15,652 nucleotides of DNA, taken from JAAYEA01 sp012689325 (lineage in GTDB: Bacteria; Chloroflexota; Anaerolineae; JAAYEA01). Every line of letters begins with the position of its first letter. The stretch's first letter is position 1. Below are positions 6,290 to 11,655 of the stretch, piece by piece. Made by a program: the position numbers and the translations under genes. The stretch lies in NCBI GenBank assembly GCA_036841525.1, contig DAITVZ010000088.1:1-15652 (forward strand), written 5' to 3'. The notes below the pieces were generated by a model that saw only the letters and a list, made by a program, of their open reading frames with translations, had not been told where the DNA came from and did no database searches.

Positions 6290-7084
6290 ATGACCGAACA
6301 GCACACGTCTAGCGTGGATATCAACCTCGTGCGACAGTGGGCTATGGAAGCGGGCGAGATCGCTCTCGCCCGCTTCCAGCATGTCCAGCCCTGGCTCAAA
6401 TCCGGCGACGAGTGGGTCACCGTCGCCGACGGCGAACTCGAGCGGCTCCTGGTGGAACGCATCCGCGCCGCCTACCCAAGCCACCGCATCCTTGGCGAAG
6501 AGATGGGCGCGCAGGCGGGGGATGCCGACCAACTCTGGGCCATCGACCCCATCGATGGCACGCGAGCCTTTGTGCAGGGCCTGCCGGTCTGGGGCATCTC
6601 CATCGGGCTGCTGGCGCGGCGCCGTCCCGCGCAAGCCGTCTTTTATATGCCCTTCGTGCGCGAGATGTACCATGCCGCCGAGACCGGCCCCGCCTATTGG
6701 AACGATCATCACCTGCCCGCCCTTCAACCGCGCGCGTGGACCAGCAACGACCTGCTCTGCGTCCCCGCCGATGCCCACCGGCGCTTCGAGATCGCCTTCT
6801 CCGGCGTGACGCGAGCCATGGGGAGCACGGCGGCCAACATGATCTATGTGGCGCGCGGTTCGGCCGTGGGGGCGTTGATCGGGCGGGTGCACGTGTGGGA
6901 CATCGCCGCGGCGCTGGCCATCCTGGAACGCGTGGGGGGAGCGCTCTATTACCTCTCCGGCCGGCCCGTGGAGGTCGAGGAGTTGCTGGATGGGCGCGCC
7001 GCCCCGGAGCCGATGCTGGCGGCCCATCCCGACTTGGCGCCGAAGCTATTGAGGGAGATCAGGGTCAGGTCAGCGCCGCTTTGA
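6290..7084 (+). CDS. Inositol monophosphatase-family phosphatase (histidinol-phosphatase-like)
   Basis: 264 residues, normal for the family. The metal-dependent phosphatase signatures are present: GEEMG (69-73, catalytic Glu), WAIDPIDGT (83-91, Asp86 and Asp89 as Mg2+ ligands) and VWDIAAALAIL (202-212, Asp204), the second family signature. It hydrolyses a phosphate monoester in the cytoplasm. Candidate substrates in this superfamily are myo-inositol 1-phosphate, histidinol phosphate, fructose 1,6-bisphosphate and 3'-phosphoadenosine 5'-phosphate, and I cannot tell them apart from these motifs. It begins 6 bases after the bactofilin-like gene (GGAGTGAGGG as ribosome-binding region) and is probably co-transcribed. 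Its last 20 bases overlap tail-to-tail with the convergent glycosyltransferase gene. Confidence 0.93.
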   Translation: MTEQHTSSVDINLVRQWAMEAGEIALARFQHVQPWLKSGDEWVTVADGELERLLVERIRAAYPSHRILGEEMGAQAGDADQLWAIDPIDGTRAFVQGLPVWGISIGLLARRRPAQAVFYMPFVREMYHAAETGPAYWNDHHLPALQPRAWTSNDLLCVPADAHRRFEIAFSGVTRAMGSTAANMIYVARGSAVGALIGRVHVWDIAAALAILERVGGALYYLSGRPVEVEELLDGRAAPEPMLAAHPDLAPKLLREIRVRSAPL

Positions 7085-8027
7085 GCAGCCCCCGCGCCAG
7101 GCCCCAGCCCAGCGCCAGCGCCCGCAAGAAAAGCATCGGCAGGGCGGTCAGCGCCACCTGGGCGTCGCGACGCGCGGCAAAGGCCAGGAAAGGCAGCGCG
7201 GTCAGCGCGAACGCCGCCAGCGCTCCCAGCCCCAGCCAGAGGAAAGCGGGGCGCAGCGGCGCCAGCGCCAGGCCCAGGCCAGTCAGCGCCGCGAGGCCCA
7301 GTTGCGCCTTGAGCGATTGCGGGGTGTGCGAGTCGCCCTTCGCCTTGTCCGGGTGCCGGTGCAGCACCAGCGCCTTCCAATAGCCGATATGGTACTTGCG
7401 GCGCAGGTAACGACCCAGGGTGGCCGGATGCTGGTGATAAACCAGCGCCGCGGGGTTAAAGACCATCTTGTGCCCCGCCGCGGCCAGCCGGAAGCTCAGC
7501 TCCTGGTCCTCATCGATGCGAAAGCTCGGGTCGAACCCGCCATGCCGCTCCAGCACAGCCCGCCGGTAGCCCGCCGAATAGGTGTCGATGAAATCGATGG
7601 CGCTTTGCCGGCGCATGATCTCGTAACGCGTCTCGTACTCGAGCTGCGCAAAGCGCGCCACTAAGCTCGTCTGCCGCGTGCCATAGATCCCCTTGGCCCC
7701 GTCCACCGCGGCATCGGCGAAGGGCTTGAGCATGGCCTCGATCCAATCCCGCGCGGGCACGCAATCGGCGTCGGTAAAAAGGATGATCTCGCCCCTGGCT
7801 TGCGCCAGGCCGACATTGCGCGCGTTGGCCTGGCCCCGGTTCGCCTCCAGGCGGATCAGCGCCACCTCGGGATAGCGCTGCGCCACCTCCACCGAGCCAT
7901 CGGTGGACGCATCATCCACATAGATGATCTCGTAGCGGTCGCGGGGCATGGTCTGATCCAGCAGGGCCTCCAGGCAAGCGTCAAGGGTCCTCTGCACATT
8001 GTAGCCCGGCACGATCACCGAGATCAT
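7065..8027 (-). CDS. Family 2 glycosyltransferase with C-terminal membrane helices
   Basis: 320 residues, inverting GT-A fold. ISVIVPGYN (2-10) opens the nucleotide-binding fold. VDDASTDGS (37-45), NARNVGLAQARGEIILFTDADC (68-89, DAD as the metal-binding DxD) and IDEDQELSFRLAAAGHKMVF (171-190, ED as catalytic base region) follow in the usual order. The C-terminal ~75 residues are hydrophobic (helices about 241-257, 262-285 and 291-310), suggesting membrane attachment. It should transfer a sugar from a nucleotide or lipid-phosphate donor; the substrate is unknown. The ATG has GGAGGGGAG just upstream. Its start overlaps the stop of the upstream membrane protein gene by ATGA, implying translational coupling and a shared pathway. 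Confidence 0.94.
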   Translation of the reverse strand: MISVIVPGYNVQRTLDACLEALLDQTMPRDRYEIIYVDDASTDGSVEVAQRYPEVALIRLEANRGQANARNVGLAQARGEIILFTDADCVPARDWIEAMLKPFADAAVDGAKGIYGTRQTSLVARFAQLEYETRYEIMRRQSAIDFIDTYSAGYRRAVLERHGGFDPSFRIDEDQELSFRLAAAGHKMVFNPAALVYHQHPATLGRYLRRKYHIGYWKALVLHRHPDKAKGDSHTPQSLKAQLGLAALTGLGLALAPLRPAFLWLGLGALAAFALTALPFLAFAARRDAQVALTALPMLFLRALALGWGLARGLLKAALT

Positions 8028-9037
8028 GGCTCCCCTCCCTGAGCGCGCTGCAGCGCATAGTTCTCACGCCACAAGCAGATAGCGCCGGCGAGCCCCGGCA
8101 ACACATAGACCACCAGGTGCAGCACGATGGCAAAGCCCAGCGCGGGCTCGCGTGCCACGCCGAAAAAGGCCAGGCTTTGCACCGTCAGGTAGTGAAAGAC
8201 CCCCAGGCGCCCCGGCGAAGCCGGGACCACGGCGCCGATGGAGAACACCACCAGCAAAAAGAGCGGCGCATACCACGGCAGATGGATGCCCACCGCCCGC
8301 AAGGCGAACAGGTTGGTCAGCGCCGCAATGACCCAGGCCAGCAGCGACCAGCCCAGCAGCCCCGCATCCACATCCAGCCGGCCCAGGCCCTCCAGGCCGC
8401 GCGACACGGCGATCAGCCGCTCCGAGATGCGCCAGCGGTTCAGCCAGGGCGCTCGGCGCGCCAGCGCCTCCCCCCAGGCGATGGTCCGCTCGCGCTGGTA
8501 GGCGGCCAGAAGCAAGGCCGCCAGCACCACCGCCAGCAAGCCGCTGAGCAAGAGGCTGGAGGTCTGCAGCCAGCCGGGCAGTGGCATGAACAGCCCCAAC
8601 AGGCCCAGCGACGCCAGGAGCACCACGCTCTCAAAGGCCCGCTCCAGCACCAGCGTGCCCAAGGCGCCTGCGGTGTTGGTCCGCTCGATGCGGCCCACCA
8701 GATAAGCGCGGGCCAGCTCGCCCGCGTGGGAGAGGAGCCAGACGTTGGCCATGCTGCCGATGAGATAAATGGAGGCCAGCTTGCCCAGCCGCATCTGCCG
8801 GTGGCGCGGATAGAAGAGCAGCCGCCAGCGCTCGGCCTTGGCCCAGACGGAGGCCGCATAGGAGAGGATGGCCAGCGCGACATGGAGCGGTGAGGTCCGC
8901 GCCAGGGTCCGGGCCACCTCGCCCCAGGCGACGCCGCGCACGACCAGCGCCAGCGAGAGCAAGCTCAGCGCCGTGCCCGCGATCAGCCCTATGGTGCGCC
9001 TGGCTTGGCGCTTGTCCCTTACCTGGCTCGCCGACAA
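8024..9037 (-). CDS. UPF0104 / LPG-synthase-type polytopic membrane protein
   Basis: 337 residues if started at the TTG at 9037, which has AGAGAGGA upstream and lies about 25 bases downstream of a promoter-like pair. A GTG at 9091 or a longer frame from 9160 is possible, but the latter begins inside an intergenic repeat and has no family resemblance. Seven or so membrane helices fit the lysylphosphatidylglycerol-synthetase transmembrane (AglD-like) family. Family landmarks are AKAERWRLLF, SHAGELARAYLVGR, TLVLERAFESVVLL and VVPASPGRLGVFHYL. The aminoacyl-transferring C-terminal domain of true MprF is absent. Such stand-alone domains are proposed flippases or membrane partners in glycolipid or dolichol-linked glycan pathways. 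The ATGA overlap with the GT2 gene supports a joint role in surface glycan or glycolipid synthesis, which is inferred. Confidence 0.85.
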   Translation of the reverse strand: MSASQVRDKRQARRTIGLIAGTALSLLSLALVVRGVAWGEVARTLARTSPLHVALAILSYAASVWAKAERWRLLFYPRHRQMRLGKLASIYLIGSMANVWLLSHAGELARAYLVGRIERTNTAGALGTLVLERAFESVVLLASLGLLGLFMPLPGWLQTSSLLLSGLLAVVLAALLLAAYQRERTIAWGEALARRAPWLNRWRISERLIAVSRGLEGLGRLDVDAGLLGWSLLAWVIAALTNLFALRAVGIHLPWYAPLFLLVVFSIGAVVPASPGRLGVFHYLTVQSLAFFGVAREPALGFAIVLHLVVYVLPGLAGAICLWRENYALQRAQGGEP

Positions 9038-9070
9038 GGGCGCATCCTCTCTTGGGGAATCAGCCAGCCT

Positions 9071-9099
9071 ATCATATAATCCTTTCCACACGCGGCAAA
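9071..9099 (-). promoter_or_regulatory. Candidate promoter for the UPF0104-GT2 operon
   Basis: On the minus strand TTTGCC (9099-9094) is followed, after 17 bases, by TATGAT (9076-9071), which matches the -10 consensus at 5 of 6 positions. Transcription would begin near 9063, giving a short leader to the TTG start at 9037. The -35 element is weak. On the other strand TATAAT occurs at 9075-9080 but lacks a -35 partner. Confidence 0.4.
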
Positions 9100-9140
9100 T
9101 GGTGAACACACGAAAAGAGACAAGGCCGCATCGCGGACGA

Positions 9141-9201
9141 GATGGTACGCAGATGAACACAGATCAACACGGATTTTCCGATATAGGTTCCCCGATCCGT
9201 G
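9141..9201. repeat. Degenerate copy of an interspersed intergenic repeat
   Basis: The AT-richer stretch GATGGTACGCAGATGAACAC, AGATCAACACGGATTTTCCG and on to GATCCGTG stands out from the GC-rich surroundings. It shows a ten-base internal periodicity (GATGAACACA, GATCAACACG, GATTTTCCGA). It also has a perfect 7-bp inverted repeat, CACGGAT (9168-9174) with ATCCGTG (9195-9201). From memory, phrases like ACGCAGATGAACACAGAT and ACACGGATTT are a recurring non-coding repeat in many environmental bacterial genomes, often mis-annotated as tiny proteins. Both flanking genes can be read into it, which makes their longest predicted starts suspect. Confidence 0.55.
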
Positions 9202-9216
9202 CGACCCGAGAAACCC

Positions 9217-10794
9217 GTGTCCCACTTGCATAGCCGCCGGGACCGCAGAGGGTCGTCTCCGCGCCTCCGTGACGCAGGGCTTCCGCTTGCCGTCCTGGCG
9301 GCGGCGCTGGGCGCGTACCTGGCGACGCTGGCCCCGGGGCTGACCTGGGCGCACAGCGGCGCGGACGGCGGCGACCTGATTGCGGCGGCCCGGACGCTCG
9401 GCGTCGCGCACCCGCCCGGCTACCCCCTCTATCTGCTGCTGGGCAAGCTCTTCACCTGGCTCCCCGTCGGCAACGTCGCTTACCGGCTCAACCTCCTGTC
9501 CGCTGTGTGCGCTGCGGGGGCGGCGAGCCTGCTCGCCTGGTGGGTGCGCGCCGCGCTGCGCGACGGGCAGCCAAGGTTCGGGGCCGCCGCGGCCTGGGTA
9601 GCGGCGGGGCTGCTGGCCTTCTCGCGGCTGTACTGGTCGCAGGCGGTGATCGTCGAGGTCTATGCCTTGAACGCCCTGCTGGCCATGGCCTGCCTGTGGC
9701 TCTGGTGGCGCTGGACCCGCCGGCCCGAGCGCGCCGCGCCGCTGATCGAGGGCGCCTTGCTGCTGGGGCTGGGGCTGGGCAACCACCTCACCCTGATTCT
9801 GCTGGCGCTCCCCTGCGCGGTGGACGTCCTGGCGCGGCGCGAGCGCCGTCCCGGCTGGCGGCAGATCGGCGCGGCGCTGTTGGCTTTCTTGCTGGGCGCG
9901 GCCATCTACCTCTACCTGCCGCTCCGAGCGCGGGGGCACCCGCCGATCAACTGGGGCGATCCCTCCACCTGGCGAGGCTTCTGGTGGATGGTCTCGGGCG
10001 CGCTCTATCGGCACTATGTGTTCGCGCTTCCGCTGTCCCATTTGCCCATTCGCCTGGCGACGCTGGCTGGCGATCTGGCGCGCCAGTTCGGGCCGTGGGG
10101 CGTGGCGCTGGGGCTGCTGGGCGTTTGGGGCTTGGCCCGCCGCGACCGGCGCGCCCTGCTGGTCTTGGGCAGCATCGTCGCCCTCTATGCCGCCTACGCC
10201 GTGGGCTACAATACCGCCGATTCCTTCGTCTATCTCCTCCCTGCCTATGCCATCTGGGCCTTTTGGGCGGGGCTGGGCGTGGCCCAGGCGGGGGAGTGGC
10301 TGGAGATCGAGGCGGGCAAGATAGCAAGGCGGCCGCGCTACGCCCTGGCGGCGCTGGTGTGCGCCCTGCCTCTGGTCTCGCTGGGGTGGAACTGGCGCAG
10401 CGTGGACCTCCGCCGCGATCGAGAGGCCACCGATTATCTCGCGGCGGCCCTGGAGGAGGCGCCTCCGGGAGCCATCGTCATCAGCGCCTCCGATGCGCAT
10501 ACCTTTGCCCTCTGGTACGCGCAATATGGGGAGGGGCGACGGCAGGACCTGCTGGTGCTGGATCGCGACCTGCTGCCTTACGCCTGGTACCGGGAGAACA
10601 CGCTGCCGCGCTATCCCGACGTCGTCGCTCCCGCCGAATTCGCGGACCTCCAGGCGTGGCTGGCGGGCCTCGTCGCCGCCAACCTGCCCACGCGGGCGGT
10701 GCTGCTGGCCGACCCCGATGAGCGGCTGCTGGCGCAATACGCTGTGAAGCCAGCGGGCCCGTTCTATCGCCTGATCGGGGAAAAAGCGCCGTAG
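9217..10794 (+). CDS. DUF2723 (TMEM260-like) membrane glycosyltransferase
   Basis: About 525 residues from the GTG at 9217. A GTG at 9199 and a TTG at 9226 are in frame too, and none has a strong ribosome-binding site. The N-terminal two thirds carry multiple membrane helices. DUF2723 landmarks, numbered from 9217, are GADGGDLIAAARTLGVAHPP (48-67, acidic residues in the first extracytoplasmic loop), GYPLYLLLGKLF, WSQAVIVEVYALN (140-152), GLGNHLTLIL and YLYLPLRARG followed by INWGDPSTW. The family is GT-C-like. Human TMEM260 is an O-mannosyltransferase acting on IPT domains, and bacterial members are thought to glycosylate proteins or lipids outside the membrane using a polyprenyl-phosphate sugar. 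It is divergent from the UPF0104/GT2 pair and convergent with the Thr/Pro-stalk gene, which encodes a possible acceptor (inference). Confidence 0.9.
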   Translation: MSHLHSRRDRRGSSPRLRDAGLPLAVLAAALGAYLATLAPGLTWAHSGADGGDLIAAARTLGVAHPPGYPLYLLLGKLFTWLPVGNVAYRLNLLSAVCAAGAASLLAWWVRAALRDGQPRFGAAAAWVAAGLLAFSRLYWSQAVIVEVYALNALLAMACLWLWWRWTRRPERAAPLIEGALLLGLGLGNHLTLILLALPCAVDVLARRERRPGWRQIGAALLAFLLGAAIYLYLPLRARGHPPINWGDPSTWRGFWWMVSGALYRHYVFALPLSHLPIRLATLAGDLARQFGPWGVALGLLGVWGLARRDRRALLVLGSIVALYAAYAVGYNTADSFVYLLPAYAIWAFWAGLGVAQAGEWLEIEAGKIARRPRYALAALVCALPLVSLGWNWRSVDLRRDREATDYLAAALEEAPPGAIVISASDAHTFALWYAQYGEGRRQDLLVLDRDLLPYAWYRENTLPRYPDVVAPAEFADLQAWLAGLVAANLPTRAVLLADPDERLLAQYAVKPAGPFYRLIGEKAP

Positions 10795-10809
10795 CGCGGC
10801 GCAACCAGA

Positions 10810-10834
10810 GCGGCGAGGGTTTGCGGCTCGCCGC
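10810..10834. terminator. Bidirectional terminator-like hairpin between convergent genes
   Basis: GCGGCGAG and CTCGCCGC form a perfect 8-bp stem with a 9-base loop, between the stop codons of the DUF2723 gene and the stalk-protein gene (42-base gap). An alternative outer pairing, GTAGCGCGGC with GCCGCGCCTAC (one base bulged), would bring both stop codons into one stem. There is no U-run on either strand. Confidence 0.5.
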
Positions 10835-10836
10835 GC

Positions 10837-11625
10837 CTACTGCTCGTCCCCGCCATCCTCGGCGCGCATGGAGCGCATCCACAGGAAGACGGCCGCGCCC
10901 GCCACGCCCAGGGCTGCCAGCGCGCCCAGCGCATAGGTCATGGTACGATCGCGTTCGGGCTCGGGCTCCGGCGCCGGGGTGGCCGCAGGCGACTGGGCCG
11001 CCGCAACCGCGGTATCGGTGGCAACGGGCGCTGGCTGCGTGGGGGCGGCGGTACCGGTTGGCCCGCTGGTCGCCGTCGCCGACGCCGTGGGCGGCAATGG
11101 GGTAGCGGACGATGGCGCGGTGGGCGAGATCGCGGGCGGCTCGGTGGCCGTGGCCGAATTGGTGGGCGGGACGACCGTAGCCGTCGGCGCGAGCGTCAAC
11201 GTCTGGCTGGAGGCCACGCGCGTATTCGTCGGAACGCGCGTGCTGGTGGGCGGCGCTGGCGTATTCGTGGGCGCCGCCGCCGTGTTCGTCGGTGGGACCG
11301 GCGTGTTGGTCGGCGGCACCGCCGTATTTGTCGGCGGGACCGGCGTGTCGGTTGGCGGCACCGGTGTATTCGTCGGTGGCACCGCCGTATCCGTCGGTGG
11401 CACCGCCGTATCCGTCGGCGGCACTGGCGTGTCCCCCACCAGTTGGGTCGGCGTCGGGGTAAAGGTGTAGGTGGGGATCGTCTGGCGCGCGGGGCTGGAG
11501 GCCGGCGCCGCCCAGGCGGTGAGGTTCAGCAACAACAACGAGGCGCCAAACAGCAACATGGCGCTCAAGATGAGCAGGCGATGGCCCCTGTCCCGCGAGG
11601 CAGGACCGTTGGGGGACGACGGCAT
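10837..11625 (-). CDS. Membrane-anchored Thr/Pro-rich stalk protein with 7-residue tandem repeats
   Basis: 262 residues; GGAGGG lies 6 bases before the ATG. A signal sequence or first membrane helix (17-40, cleavage possible after AWAA) leads to TFTPTPTQ and then a tandem array of VPPT(N/D)T(A/P) heptads (68-123, with degenerate copies to 136). A low-complexity Thr/Pro/Ala/Ser region follows to ~225. A C-terminal membrane helix (231-250, YALGALAALGVAGAAVFLWM) has a short basic then acidic cytoplasmic end (RSMRAEDGGDEQ). There is no LPXTG motif. The architecture is an extended, probably O-glycosylated stalk fixed in the membrane, with no folded domain visible; it may be a spacer or surface coat. 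It starts 30 bases after the DUF4012 gene and should be co-transcribed with it. Confidence 0.85.
   Translation of the reverse strand: MPSSPNGPASRDRGHRLLILSAMLLFGASLLLLNLTAWAAPASSPARQTIPTYTFTPTPTQLVGDTPVPPTDTAVPPTDTAVPPTNTPVPPTDTPVPPTNTAVPPTNTPVPPTNTAAAPTNTPAPPTSTRVPTNTRVASSQTLTLAPTATVVPPTNSATATEPPAISPTAPSSATPLPPTASATATSGPTGTAAPTQPAPVATDTAVAAAQSPAATPAPEPEPERDRTMTYALGALAALGVAGAAVFLWMRSMRAEDGGDEQ
11236..11424 (-). repeat. 21-bp tandem repeat array inside the stalk gene
   Basis: Nine 21-bp units encode VPPTDTA/VPPTNTP-type heptads; the last, APPTSTR, is degenerate. The two units at 11384-11404 and 11405-11425 differ at only 2 positions, suggesting recent duplication by slippage, whereas others differ at several synonymous sites. 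The unit count is therefore likely to vary between strains (coding VNTR). The array is read on the minus strand; the open frame on the + strand is a shadow of it. Confidence 0.85.
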
Positions 11626-11655
11626 GGATGACCCTCCTACTGGCCTTGATACGCG

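Noticed and set aside
5210..7027. 605-residue open frame on the minus strand
   Set aside because: It lies antisense to the bactofilin-like and phosphatase genes, both of which have clear family motifs. Its own translation is His/Gly/Arg/Gln-rich with no recognisable domain, as expected for a GC-rich shadow frame.
9038..9160. N-terminal extension of the UPF0104 protein starting at 9160
   Set aside because: It begins with GTG inside the interspersed repeat, and its 41 residues resemble no family. A promoter-like pair lies inside the extension.
9019..10737. 572-residue open frame on the minus strand
   Set aside because: Antisense to the DUF2723 gene, with Gln/Arg/Pro-rich translation lacking any domain.
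11236..11424. Possible CRISPR array because of regular short repeats
   Set aside because: The repeats are directly adjacent 21-bp units without spacers, in frame within a coding region, and no cas gene is present.
10940..11470. Gly/Val repeat protein (VGGTGVFVGGT) on the + strand
   Set aside because: It is the complement of the Thr/Pro heptad array. The minus frame has a ribosome-binding site, signal sequence and membrane anchor, whereas the + frame has none.
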